Origin: Blastocatellia bacterium
Lineage (GTDB): Bacteria; Acidobacteriota; Blastocatellia; Pyrinomonadales; Pyrinomonadaceae
NCBI GenBank assembly: GCA_016789265.1
Contig: JAEUQK010000030.1
Span: 61,522-125,521, forward strand
Direction: 5' to 3'
Length of the DNA: 64,000 bases
Position 1 is the first letter of the stretch. Each line of letters begins with the position of its first letter. Shown piece by piece: positions 16,969 through 23,868 of the stretch. The notes beneath the pieces are model-generated. The model saw only the letters and a program-made list of their open reading frames with translations, made no database searches and was not told where the DNA came from. The translations under genes were made by a program, and so were the position numbers.

Positions 16969-18870
16969 TTGAAACCAACTGACATAAAGGATCCTGAGTA
17001 TTTTCACAAAGTTGTCGACTGCCAGTATGCGTGTCCGGCGCACACTCCGGTGCCCGAATACATTCGCCTGATCGCTGCGGGTAAATACACCGAGGCGTAC
17101 ATGATCAACTGGGACTCGAATGTGTTTCCGGGGATCCTCGGACGTACCTGCGACCGACCATGTGAACCCGCCTGTCGCCGCGGCCGTGTCGAAGAAGAAC
17201 CAGTTGCAATTTGCCGACTCAAGCGCGTAGCCGCGGATAATCGCGAAGATCCGCTGCCTTTCATGCCGCAAGGGCCCTTTACGCCGAACGGCAAGAAGAT
17301 CGCCCTGATAGGCGCAGGGCCTGCTTCTCTGACCGTCGCCCGTGACCTTGCTCCTCTAGGTTACGAGATACATCTCTACGATGAACAAATAAAAGCAGGC
17401 GGCTTCATGCGTTCGCAGATACCGGCGTTTCGCCTGCCAGAGCACGTGCTAGAGGAAGAGGTCGATTACATCTTGCGTTTAGGAATACATACTCATTTCA
17501 AGCATTACGTTGACTCGCTCAAGGACGTGCTCGAAAAGGATTATGACGCCGTTTTTGTTGGCACAGGAGCACCGCGAGGCCGCGATCTGCCGGATCTGCC
17601 GGGCCGACAGGAGGGAGCTTCAAATATTCACATTGGCATTAATTGGCTCGGAAGCGTCGCGTTTGAACATACTGACAAGATCGGCAAAACGGTGATCGTT
17701 CTCGGTGGTGGAAACACCGCGATGGATTGCTGCCGCACGGCACGACGATTAGGTGGGGAAGATGTAAAGGTTATCGTCCGTTCGCCGTTCGCGACGATGA
17801 AGGCAAGCCCGTGGGAAAAGGAAGACGCCCAGCACGAAGGCATTCCGATCATCGACAACCACGTGCCGAAGTCGTTCATTATTGAAAACGGCAAGCTCGT
17901 CGGAATGACTTTCGAAAAAGTCGAGGCCAAGTACGACGAAAATGGAAAACGCTGGCTCGTACCGACCGGCGAACCCGATGTCTTCTATCCGGCTGATGAC
18001 GTTTTGATAGCCGTCGGACAGGAGAACGCATTTCCGTGGATCGAACGGAATCTAGGCATCGATTTCGATAAATGGGAAATGCCCGTCGTCGACAAAACGA
18101 CGTTCCAATCGACCAATCCCAAGGTATTCTTTGGCGGTGACGCGGCGTTTGGGCCGGAGAATGTGATCACGGCGGTGGCTCACGGACACCAAGCCGCGAT
18201 CTCGATCGACCTTCTGTGCAAAGGCGAGAATCTGCTCACAAACCGGCCGCCGCCGCACGTAAATCTTCACTCGATGAAGATGGGCATCCACGAATGGGCG
18301 TACGACAGCGAGATCGACGAATACGACCGCCTCATCGTCCCGCAAGCGCCGAAAACGAAGACTCTGGTCAACCGCAAGCAGGAGGTCGAATTAGGCTTCG
18401 ACCCGCTCGCCGGTTACGAGGAGGCGAAACGCTGCCTCAACTGCGACGTGCAGACCGTCTTCAACGCGCCAAAGTGCATCGAGTGCGACGCGTGCGTGGA
18501 CATTTGCCCGACAAGCTGTATTACTTTCACACCTTTCGATCTCGACGATGGCTCGGAAGCCGATCTCCGGCAAAAGACAAAGGTCCCGGCGCTCAATCTG
18601 ACGCAGGACATCTACGTCGCCGACGGCCTCAAGACCGGCCGCGTCATGGTCAAAGACGAAGACGTCTGCCTCCACTGCGGCCTCTGCGCCGAACGCTGCC
18701 CCACCGCCGCCTGGGACATGCAAGCCTTCTGGTACAACGTCACCAAAGCCGGGCATATAGATTACGGCGGCTCCCCTCCTGCCGGAGGAGGGGTGGCGGG
18801 GCTTCCCCGACGGGGTGGTGGGAGCGGCAACGTCGTCCAGATCACAAGGAATGGAAATGGTGCGGTCTAG
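16969..18870 (+). CDS. GltD-like FAD/NAD(P) oxidoreductase with two 4Fe-4S sites
   Basis: A 633-residue flavoprotein with a TTG start after AAAGG. The order is: N-terminal Cys-rich 4Fe-4S domain (CQYACPAHTPVPEYI, CDRPCEPACRRG), FAD-binding GAGPAS, NAD(P)-binding GGGNTAMD, and two ferredoxin-type clusters near residues 503 (CIECDACVDIC) and 567 (CLHCGLCAERC). It resembles GltD-type subunits that pass electrons between NAD(P)H and ferredoxin. In related genomes it often sits with the KorA/KorB type 2-oxoacid:ferredoxin oxidoreductase; here those genes begin 5.4 kb downstream, separated by repeats and mobile DNA. The last ~30 residues are encoded by a palindromic repeat and look appended. Confidence 0.88.
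   Translation: MKPTDIKDPEYFHKVVDCQYACPAHTPVPEYIRLIAAGKYTEAYMINWDSNVFPGILGRTCDRPCEPACRRGRVEEEPVAICRLKRVAADNREDPLPFMPQGPFTPNGKKIALIGAGPASLTVARDLAPLGYEIHLYDEQIKAGGFMRSQIPAFRLPEHVLEEEVDYILRLGIHTHFKHYVDSLKDVLEKDYDAVFVGTGAPRGRDLPDLPGRQEGASNIHIGINWLGSVAFEHTDKIGKTVIVLGGGNTAMDCCRTARRLGGEDVKVIVRSPFATMKASPWEKEDAQHEGIPIIDNHVPKSFIIENGKLVGMTFEKVEAKYDENGKRWLVPTGEPDVFYPADDVLIAVGQENAFPWIERNLGIDFDKWEMPVVDKTTFQSTNPKVFFGGDAAFGPENVITAVAHGHQAAISIDLLCKGENLLTNRPPPHVNLHSMKMGIHEWAYDSEIDEYDRLIVPQAPKTKTLVNRKQEVELGFDPLAGYEEAKRCLNCDVQTVFNAPKCIECDACVDICPTSCITFTPFDLDDGSEADLRQKTKVPALNLTQDIYVADGLKTGRVMVKDEDVCLHCGLCAERCPTAAWDMQAFWYNVTKAGHIDYGGSPPAGGGVAGLPRRGGGSGNVVQITRNGNGAV
18769..18829. repeat. Palindromic REP-like element inside a coding region
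   Basis: A GC-rich imperfect palindrome with two hairpins: CCCCTCC (18773-18779) pairs with GGAGGGG (18787-18793), and a second stem CGGGG/CCCCG follows, ending in GGGGTGGTGGGAGC. This architecture (CCCCTCC...GGAGGGGTGG...GGGGTGGT) resembles small interspersed repeats known from several bacterial phyla. It lies within the 3' end of the GltD-like gene and is read through in frame, coding a Gly/Pro-rich tail. Confidence 0.7.
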
Positions 18871-19408
18871 TTCTACGTTGAAGAAAGTGTGGGTCGCCAC
18901 ATTGGTATTCGTACTCGCGACGGTGCCGAGCGCGTACGGCCAACGATCTACGCCATCGCGAACGGTGCGTTCAATGCTTCTCTATGAGCAGCGACACGAC
19001 AATACGGAGGACGTTTTGTTGAACCGGCGTAATCTGAATATTTATCGCCGATGGATCACACCATCGCTTTATCGTGTCTTGTTACGCGAGTTGATACGAG
19101 AGGAGCGTGAGTCGAAGCTCCATCCGGACGAGAAGCCCTATTTCGGCGACGGAATGCAGTTCGGCGCGAGGAAAGAATACTGCGCAAAAGATGGTGTCCA
19201 GTATCCTCAGCAGTTTTTCGTCAACAAGACCCGATTCAGACGCCGTTCAGCGATCGTTCCAGCGAGCTTTTTTTATAACAAGGCGTGTGATGGCGGCGAA
19301 CCGGTAGTTTTTAAGTTCAAATTGGTTCGCATACGTGGCAAGTGGCTCATAGACGATGTGGACTATGGCGATGGCGGCGAATTGAGGAAAGATATGCCGA
19401 AGCCTTAA
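18857..19408 (+). CDS. Secreted protein, possibly DUF3828-like
   Basis: A 183-residue protein. The start at 18857 was chosen because AAGGA lies six bases upstream and a signal peptide follows (TLKKVWVATLVFVLATVPSAYGQ); it overlaps the end of the GltD-like gene by 14 bases. The mature part has LLYEQRHDNTEDVLLNRRNLNIYRRWITPSLYRVL-type helical content and a C-terminal strand pair ending WLIDDVDYGDGGEL, which recalls DUF3828/YbjP-type proteins of the NTF2-like fold. That assignment is tentative and the function is unknown. Confidence 0.65.
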   Translation: MVRSSSTLKKVWVATLVFVLATVPSAYGQRSTPSRTVRSMLLYEQRHDNTEDVLLNRRNLNIYRRWITPSLYRVLLRELIREERESKLHPDEKPYFGDGMQFGARKEYCAKDGVQYPQQFFVNKTRFRRRSAIVPASFFYNKACDGGEPVVFKFKLVRIRGKWLIDDVDYGDGGELRKDMPKP

Positions 19409-19417
19409 GCAGTGCTT

Positions 19418-19607
19418 TCGTCCGAAGTGCCGAAATCGCTCACGAAGCCCAAAAAGTCCCTCACGAAGGGTAAAAAGTTCGAGGCGAAGCGTAAAAAGTG
19501 CCTCACGAAGGCCGAAAAGTTTGAGTTGAAGGGGCGAAAAGTTCCGATCGAAGCACGAAAAGGTTAAATCGAAGGCCGAAAAGTTCGATCCGAAGGGCAA
19601 AAAGGCC
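19418..19607. repeat. 21-bp tandem repeat array (about nine units)
   Basis: Nine degenerate 21-bp units with consensus like CTCACGAAGGGCAAAAAGTTC, the best conserved part being CGAAGGscnAAAAGTTC. Boundaries are 19418, 19439, 19460, 19481, 19502, 19523 (22 bases), 19545, 19566 and 19587. The period is seven codons; on the minus strand most units read LFxLRxx. One unit has an extra base, which argues against present-day coding use. There is no spacer, so this is not a CRISPR array. Confidence 0.85.
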
Positions 19608-19668
19608 GACTTGATTTGAGAAAATCACCGTTCGACGGCACAAAAGTCTTTGTTTTCGGCCATATCCT

Positions 19669-19715
19669 GTCTCTCCGAAAGAGACCAACAATATAGCGTA
19701 GGGTGGAACCCTCCG
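19669..19715 (-). repeat. REP copy 1, inverted
   Basis: Hairpin GTCTCTCCGAAAGAGAC, then CAACAATATAG and the GCGTAGGGT/ACCCTCCG palindrome; the reverse complement closely matches the copy downstream of the transposase. Confidence 0.8.
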
Positions 19716-19736
19716 TGCGATGTCACAACCGATCCC

Positions 19737-19787
19737 GTCCCCAGCGGGGACAAAGATTATAGCGTAGGGTGAAACCCTACGTAACGG
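19737..19787 (-). repeat. REP copy 2, inverted
   Basis: Hairpin GTCCCCAGCGGGGAC followed by ATTATAGCGTAGGGT and ACCCTACG. The core is the same as in the other copies but the hairpin sequence differs, showing that the stem is conserved by pairing rather than by sequence. Confidence 0.75.
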
Positions 19788-19802
19788 ATTGAAAAATGAA
19801 CC

Positions 19803-19826
19803 CGTCCCTGAAGGGGACGAACAATT
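19803..19826 (-). repeat. REP copy 3, partial, inverted
   Basis: Only the hairpin (CGTCCC at 19803 with GGGACG ending 19819) and the AACAAT linker remain; the GTAGGGT palindrome is missing. Confidence 0.6.
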
Positions 19827-19836
19827 GACGATCGAT

Positions 19837-19933
19837 GTTCGTCACCTTCGGCGACGGGTCATTGGATGTTCGATTCGTAGGGTGGCGGCCTTCGGCCTTA
19901 CCCTACGCTATATTGTTCGTCTCGGTCGGAGAC
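19837..19933 (+). repeat. REP copy 4, directly upstream of the transposase
   Basis: Begins GTTCGTCACCTTCGGCGACG, the same hairpin module that opens copy 5, then has CGTAGGGT with an expanded loop holding GGCCTTCGGCC, ACCCTACGCTATATTGTT and the hairpin GTCTCGGTCGGAGAC, ending seven bases before the transposase start codon. Confidence 0.82.
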
Positions 19934-19940
19934 TAAATCT

Positions 19941-20384
19941 ATGCCGCAATCGCTAGTCAAAATCCTGGTACACGTTGTCTTCTCGACCAAGAACCGAGAT
20001 GAACTGATTCATCCCGAGATCGAGGACAGCCTTTACGGTTATATCCACGGCATCGTCGAAAATCAGAGCTCAAGACTCTTTCTCGGAAATGGAACGACCA
20101 ACCATGTCCATTTGCTACTCTCGCTCGGCAAAACTGTCGATGTCAGCAACCTGATCGGGCATATCAAACGCGACAGTTCCGTCTGGATGAAGAAGCACGA
20201 TCGATCGTTTTACTGGCAAGAAGGCTACGGTGCGTTCTCGATCGGAGAGTCGCAGGTACCGAGGGTAATGGCTTACATTGAGGATCAAAAAGAACATCAC
20301 AATGAATACGATTTCAAAGATGAATTCCGTAGTTTGTTAGAGAAATATCGGGTGGAATACGATGAACGGTATGTTTGGGATTGA
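19941..20384 (+). CDS. REP-associated tyrosine transposase (IS200-like Y1)
   Basis: A 147-residue Y1 transposase of the IS200/RAYT type. It has the HUH metal motif in NHVHLLL (His55, His57) and the catalytic Tyr in VMAYIEDQKEHH (Tyr112). These enzymes nick and rejoin single-stranded DNA at hairpins and are domesticated or semi-domesticated rather than typical insertion-sequence transposases. The gene is complete, and REPs of the same orientation flank both ends. No accessory tnpB is present. Confidence 0.9.
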   Translation: MPQSLVKILVHVVFSTKNRDELIHPEIEDSLYGYIHGIVENQSSRLFLGNGTTNHVHLLLSLGKTVDVSNLIGHIKRDSSVWMKKHDRSFYWQEGYGAFSIGESQVPRVMAYIEDQKEHHNEYDFKDEFRSLLEKYRVEYDERYVWD

Positions 20385-20386
20385 TT

Positions 20387-20471
20387 GTTCGTCACCTTCG
20401 GCGACGGGTCATTGTGTCGACGCCAACGTAGGGTTTCACCCTACGCTATATTGTTGGTCTCCTTCGGAGAC
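20387..20471 (+). repeat. REP copy 5, directly downstream of the transposase
   Basis: Starts with the same GTTCGTCACCTTCGGCGACG hairpin as copy 4, two bases after the transposase stop, and ends with CGTAGGGTTTCACCCTACG, CTATATTGTTG and the hairpin GTCTCCTTCGGAGAC. Confidence 0.82.
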
Positions 20472-20474
20472 AAA

Positions 20475-20751
20475 AACGTACGTCTCCGCCATCGCCAAAG
20501 ATCGCCGATCTTCGAGCCGAACTCAATATGAAGATCGAAGCCCGCGACGACGCCTACGTCACGCGTGGGCGGCAATCGTTTCCTGTGGAGGCCAGAGCGT
20601 CGCCGGCGACCCCGCCTACGGCGACGACAGCCCCCTCTACGGCGACGACAGCCCCCTCTACGGCGACGACAGCCCGCTCTACGGCGCAATGGGCTTCGTC
20701 CGCAAGTCGGAGAAGAAGTCTGGATTGACGAGGAAGAAGAAAACACCGTAA
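20475..20751 (+). pseudogene. Probable gene remnant with YGDDSPL repeats
   Basis: An open frame ending at the TAA at 20749 reads, near its end, DPAYGDDSPL, two more YGDDSPL heptads and then YGAMGFVRKSEKKSGLTRKK. The ending looks like a conserved C-terminus, but the upstream part in this frame is low-quality sequence that runs into the REP, and no start with a ribosome-binding site is visible. Other frames over the same bases also carry protein-like text (RAELNMKIEARDDAYV), so a frameshift or truncation by the REP is likely. Function unknown. Confidence 0.4.
20617..20686. repeat. 21-bp tandem repeat, 3.3 copies
   Basis: Units start at 20617, 20638 and 20659 with the sequence TACGGCGACGACAGCCCCCTC, nearly perfect (one C/G change in the third), plus a partial fourth. 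The period of seven codons gives YGDDSPL in the frame of the remnant. Confidence 0.9.
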
Positions 20752-20765
20752 TGGAGAGGTTCATT

Positions 20766-21203
20766 ATGACAAAGACAACTGGGCTGCTTCTCGCCGTTCT
20801 ATTTGTTTCCGTGGTTGGTTCCGCATTTGGTCAGAAGAGCAGGCCCTATTCCGAGAGCGATGCCGAAGTGTACGACGGACGCGTGCAGCAGGTCACCGGC
20901 AAGGTTATTTTTCTGGAGCGGGACCTCAAAAAGGTACCTGCGGGCGGCCAGGAACTTACCTCCCGACGGGTCGGATGCAAAGATTGCATTTGGATAACCC
21001 GTACCGATATCGAAGGAAACTACAAGGTTTTCTTAGGAATCGGCAAATACAAACTTATCGTGCAGTGGAAAAATTGTGGTTACGCCCCGACCGAGGACTG
21101 CGCAGGGCACAACTACCTTTCCACGAAGCAGCCAGAGTACCTGATTGTACAGCGTGGCCCGATCGCTCCGACGTTCGATATCGAACTTATTCCAAACCGC
21201 TGA
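20766..21203 (+). CDS. Secreted protein of unknown function
   Basis: A 145-residue protein with a strong ribosome-binding site (GGAGAGG, six bases before the ATG) and a signal peptide ending VVGSAFGQ. The mature part is about 120 residues and looks all-beta, with RTDIEGNYKVFLGIGKYKLIVQW recalling carboxypeptidase-regulatory-like or transthyretin-like folds; it has four cysteines (CKDC, NCGY, EDCAG) that may form disulfides. No family is recognised with certainty. It is followed after 14 bases by a small membrane protein. Confidence 0.7.
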   Translation: MTKTTGLLLAVLFVSVVGSAFGQKSRPYSESDAEVYDGRVQQVTGKVIFLERDLKKVPAGGQELTSRRVGCKDCIWITRTDIEGNYKVFLGIGKYKLIVQWKNCGYAPTEDCAGHNYLSTKQPEYLIVQRGPIAPTFDIELIPNR

Positions 21204-21217
21204 TGCGCGAATAACTT

Positions 21218-21544
21218 ATGAAACCCAGCACAAAACGCATCATTCTTCGCATTGTCCATCTGGTGTCGGTCATTCCGGTGCTTGGGTACGTTTATCAGCC
21301 GGTGGCGGAGGCGGCGGAGTACCAGCGATTTACGCAGTTGGTCTTTATCCCGCTCGCGATCCTCACCGGCTACTGGATGTACATGGGCCTCGCCTGGGCC
21401 ATCCTCGGCGCCGCGTCGTGGGTCGCTCTGACGTACTTCCTCGGCCCGCAGACGGGTTTTGGAATCGCGTTGCTCGTACAGATCGCGATATTCGTCGTGC
21501 GTTTTGTTTTGAAGAAGATGAAGAATAAGCCCGGAGTCGAATAG
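21218..21544 (+). CDS. Small polytopic membrane protein, unknown function
   Basis: A 108-residue protein with three to four hydrophobic segments (HLVSVIPVLGYVY, LVFIPLAILTGYWMYMGL, AILGAASWVALTYFL, IALLVQIAIFVVRFVL) and a basic C-terminus (KKMKNK). It is likely an inner-membrane protein. I do not recognise a characterised family. It is in line with the secreted protein upstream and followed by a palindromic repeat. Confidence 0.65.
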   Translation: MKPSTKRIILRIVHLVSVIPVLGYVYQPVAEAAEYQRFTQLVFIPLAILTGYWMYMGLAWAILGAASWVALTYFLGPQTGFGIALLVQIAIFVVRFVLKKMKNKPGVE

Positions 21545-21555
21545 CTCCTTGGTTT

Positions 21556-21684
21556 TATCAATTGCCTCCAGCTTTAGCTGGAGGTACAAGTGCGAAATTG
21601 TTTCGGGCTTTAGCCCAATTTCGGCTAAAGCCGTAAATCTATATGACTCGAAAACCTCCAGCTAAAGCTGGAGGCAATTCATAA
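21556..21684. repeat. MITE-like palindromic element with 24-bp inverted repeats
   Basis: A perfect 24-bp inverted repeat: ATTGCCTCCAGC... at 21561-21584 and its reverse complement at 21655-21678, extended imperfectly to about 21556 and 21684. Each arm is itself palindromic (CTCCAGC/GCTGGAG) and the centre has further stems (GGGCTTTAGCCC, CGGCTAAAGCCG). No open frame is inside. It lies between two genes and could form a long hairpin in RNA. Confidence 0.85.
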
Positions 21685-21694
21685 GAAAAGAAAG

Positions 21695-22051
21695 ATGAAA
21701 CCAGACAGAGTATATGCACTGATCTTCGCGGGTGTTTACCCGCATTATGTGAAAAAGGTTGAGACCAAGGGGCGGACGAAGGCCGAGCTCGACGAGGTCA
21801 TTCGGTGGCTGACGGGCTACACGCAAAAGGGCTTGGAGAAGGTGATCGATAAGAAGAAGACCCTGCAGGAATTCTTCGACGAGGCACCGAAATTCAACCC
21901 AAATGCCTCGCTCATCACCGGCACCGTCTGCGGCATCCGCGTCGAAAACATCGAGGATTCGCTAATGCAAAAGATCCGCTACATGGACAAACTCATCGAC
22001 GAACTTGCCAAAGGCAAAAAGATGGAAAAGATCCTGCGGACGGCAGGGTAG
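21695..22051 (+). CDS. DUF2200 family protein
   Basis: A 118-residue protein matching DUF2200 along its whole length ([53 protein letters not shown]). Function unknown; the fold is probably small and alpha/beta, and the protein is cytoplasmic. The start is close to the end of the MITE-like repeat. Its last 126 bases recur as a second copy 572 bases downstream, with a toxin-antitoxin pair between the copies. Confidence 0.88.
   Translation: MKPDRVYALIFAGVYPHYVKKVETKGRTKAELDEVIRWLTGYTQKGLEKVIDKKKTLQEFFDEAPKFNPNASLITGTVCGIRVENIEDSLMQKIRYMDKLIDELAKGKKMEKILRTAG
21926..22051 (+). repeat. 126-bp direct repeat, left copy
   Basis: The 3' end of the DUF2200 gene, from GTCTGCGGCATCCGC to the stop. It matches 22498-22623 with seven substitutions and no gap (about 94% identity); most changes are synonymous. 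Confidence 0.92.
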
Positions 22052-22059
22052 AGTCGATC

Positions 22060-22245
22060 TTACGGCTTGGGGATTCCCAGATCTTTGCAGATCTTCGGGA
22101 TCAGTTTGTCATTGATCTCAGTGTGACGCGGAACGGCGGAGCGACGGTTTTGACTCGGGTTATGCCACCACGAATGGCTGGCGCCTTCACGAAGAAGTTC
22201 ACAGCCATGGTCGCGCAGATGTTTGATAAAGGCGCGCCGCTTCAT
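22060..22245 (-). CDS. hicA: HicA family toxin (mRNA interferase)
   Basis: A 61-residue HicA: MKRRAFIKHLRDHGC, the catalytic region GASHSWWHN with the conserved His, and VPRHTEINDKLIPKICKDLGI. HicA toxins are double-stranded-RNA-binding-fold ribonucleases that cut mRNA until bound by HicB. The start overlaps the antitoxin stop by four bases, with the antitoxin first, the reverse of the classical hicA-hicB order. Confidence 0.9.
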   Translation of the reverse strand: MKRRAFIKHLRDHGCELLREGASHSWWHNPSQNRRSAVPRHTEINDKLIPKICKDLGIPKP

Positions 22246-22457
22246 GCAGCAATGAGCGCTTCTTCGAAGTTGACGCCTGCCATACGGCGAGCATCTTCAC
22301 GGTTGAATTCCAACGCTTCACCGAGTGTCAGACGAAGACTTTCGAGCAACTCGTCGCGAGTGGATTCCTGGCAATTGACGCCGGGCACTTCTTCGATCCA
22401 GCCTATCCACCAATCACCGTCCTGTTTGACCACTGCGGTATATTTGTTTTCCAACAT
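22242..22457 (-). CDS. hicB: HicB family antitoxin
   Basis: A 71-residue HicB-like antitoxin with the partial RNase H-like fold (YTAVVKQDGDWWIGWIEEVPG, then ESTRDELLESLRLTLGEAL). It lacks a separate C-terminal DNA-binding domain, so it belongs to the short type. It is the first gene of the pair and should bind and neutralise HicA. The whole module is on the strand opposite to its DUF2200 neighbours. Confidence 0.9.
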   Translation of the reverse strand: MLENKYTAVVKQDGDWWIGWIEEVPGVNCQESTRDELLESLRLTLGEALEFNREDARRMAGVNFEEALIAA

Positions 22458-22497
22458 GCCTTCATTCTAACATAAGAAAACTTTTGGCAAATACGTC

Positions 22498-22623
22498 GTC
22501 TGCGGCATCCGCGTCGAAGACATCGAGGATTCGCTAATGCAAAAGATCCGCTACATGGACAAACTCATCGACGAACTCGCCAAAGGCAAGAAGATGGAGA
22601 AGATCCTGCGGACAGCGGAGTAG
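22498..22623 (+). pseudogene. Truncated second copy of the DUF2200 gene (right direct repeat)
   Basis: Encodes only the last 41 residues of a DUF2200 protein ([15 protein letters not shown] ... KILRTAE and a stop). There is no start codon with a ribosome-binding site, and the sequence before 22498 is unrelated to the intact gene. It forms the right-hand direct repeat bounding the HicB/HicA module. Confidence 0.85.
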
Positions 22624-22672
22624 ATTCAAGCCTCTGCAGCGGATTTGGGTGAAGGTGCATCAGATAGGCATT

Positions 22673-23302
22673 ATGAGATGGAGTTTTGGGTTCAGTTTCT
22701 TGTTTTTGGCGGGCCCATTCGGATCGGCACAGACAACACCGCCATGCGGCATCGACAACGATGTGCGGATCGTTAAGAACAAGCCAACGGTTTATATCAC
22801 TTTTGAACGACTCGGCAAGGCCCTGAATCCAGACGAGCAAAAGATGATTCAGGGCGACCAACGCAAGAAGGTGCTCGAAAAAGGTAGTGACGTTTGGCTT
22901 CGAATTCACAACAATACGTGTTGGTCGATCAACTTTGCTCAGTACGGAATGTACGTGCCGAAACCAAAGCCGGGCGAGACTTTCAAAGATGTTCTCCTAA
23001 AACGGGCGGGAATTCTTGAGGACGGCGTAGAGACGGCTTTGTATTACGATATCATGAAAGGAAACACACGAATCGGCTATACAGGCATCGACGTCGTCGA
23101 CCATGTTACTTTGCCGGCTGGCTTGACCGTTCTCTTTAGTGTCGACCGCAAACACCTTTCTGCGAAGCAATCCATTCGCGTCGGTTTCAATTATTCTTGG
23201 GAGTATAAGCACGGCAACGAGACTCGCGGTTATATCAATAACGAACCGAATCACTACATTGAGTTTTCCGATTACGACCTGAAAGAACAATCCGAGCCTT
23301 AA
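22673..23302 (+). CDS. Secreted protein of unknown function
   Basis: A 209-residue protein. The start at MRWSFGFSFLFL was chosen because a signal peptide follows directly (ending PFGSAQ); a GTG at 22649 would add eight residues before it. The mature part has two cysteines (PPCGID, NNTCWS), a segment typical of beta-rich domains (LPAGLTVLFSVDRKHL) and an acidic C-terminus. No known family recognised. It ends two bases before the reductase gene, so they may be co-transcribed. Confidence 0.65.
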   Translation: MRWSFGFSFLFLAGPFGSAQTTPPCGIDNDVRIVKNKPTVYITFERLGKALNPDEQKMIQGDQRKKVLEKGSDVWLRIHNNTCWSINFAQYGMYVPKPKPGETFKDVLLKRAGILEDGVETALYYDIMKGNTRIGYTGIDVVDHVTLPAGLTVLFSVDRKHLSAKQSIRVGFNYSWEYKHGNETRGYINNEPNHYIEFSDYDLKEQSEP

Positions 23303-23304
23303 AC

Positions 23305-23856
23305 ATGAGAAAACTGATCGCCGCGATGAATATGACGCTTGATGGGTTTTGCGACCATACTTTGGGGATCGCGGACGACGAGATCCATCAGCATTACGCC
23401 GATTTGCTGAAGAGTGCCGACGCGGTTTTGTACGGGCGGACGACCTTTGAGCTGATGGAGTATTGGCGAACGGTGGTCGAGAACCCGACGGGCACGCCCG
23501 CGACCGATGATTTCGCAGCGGTGATGGACAGCGTTCCTAAGATCGTCTTTTCAAGGACTTTGGAACAGGTCGATTGGCGGAACACCGAGCTGAAACGCGA
23601 GATCGTCAAGGATGAGATCATTGCGATCAAAGAAAATGCCGCGAAAGATGTGTTCGTCGGCAGCCCGAGCATGATCGTCCAGTTGGCGAACCTCGGCCTC
23701 ATCGACGAATACCAGATCGCCATTCATCCACTGATCGCCGGCCGCGGCCTCACGCTATTCAAAGACATCAGCGAGCAAGTTGACCTGAAACTGTTTCGGA
23801 CAAAAACATTCGGCTGCGGGGTAGTGATCCACTTTTACGAGACGACAAAGAAGTAA
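23305..23856 (+). CDS. Dihydrofolate reductase family (RibD C-terminal-like) protein
   Basis: A 183-residue member of the RibD C-terminal/dihydrofolate reductase-like superfamily: MRKLIAAMNMTLDGF at the start, VLYGRTTFELM and VFVGSPSMIVQLANLGLIDEYQI. Stand-alone members are NADPH-dependent reductases of unknown substrate and are common near small lactoylglutathione-lyase-like proteins, as here. It is cytoplasmic, with no signal. The next gene starts 12 bases on. Confidence 0.87.
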   Translation: MRKLIAAMNMTLDGFCDHTLGIADDEIHQHYADLLKSADAVLYGRTTFELMEYWRTVVENPTGTPATDDFAAVMDSVPKIVFSRTLEQVDWRNTELKREIVKDEIIAIKENAAKDVFVGSPSMIVQLANLGLIDEYQIAIHPLIAGRGLTLFKDISEQVDLKLFRTKTFGCGVVIHFYETTKK

Positions 23857-23868
23857 GGGAGTAATAAT

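Larger units (their letters stand above)
19669..20471. mobile_element. RAYT/REP locus (REP-associated transposase with five REP copies)
   Basis: A Y1 transposase gene surrounded by short palindromic repeats with the core CGTAGGGTnnnACCCTACG, the linker CTATATTGTT and a hairpin whose arms are GTC/GAC. Three copies upstream (19669, 19737, 19803) point the opposite way to the two flanking the gene (19837-19933 and 20387-20471). This is the usual arrangement in which the transposase maintains and spreads its REPs. Confidence 0.85.

Noticed and set aside
18216..18881. Arg-rich 221-residue plus-strand frame overlapping the GltD-like gene
   Set aside because: High Arg/Pro content is typical of an out-of-frame reading of GC-rich coding DNA, and the 4Fe-4S motifs belong to the other frame.
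19418..19607. Possible CRISPR array
   Set aside because: Units are contiguous 21-bp tandem repeats with no spacers, and no cas gene is present.
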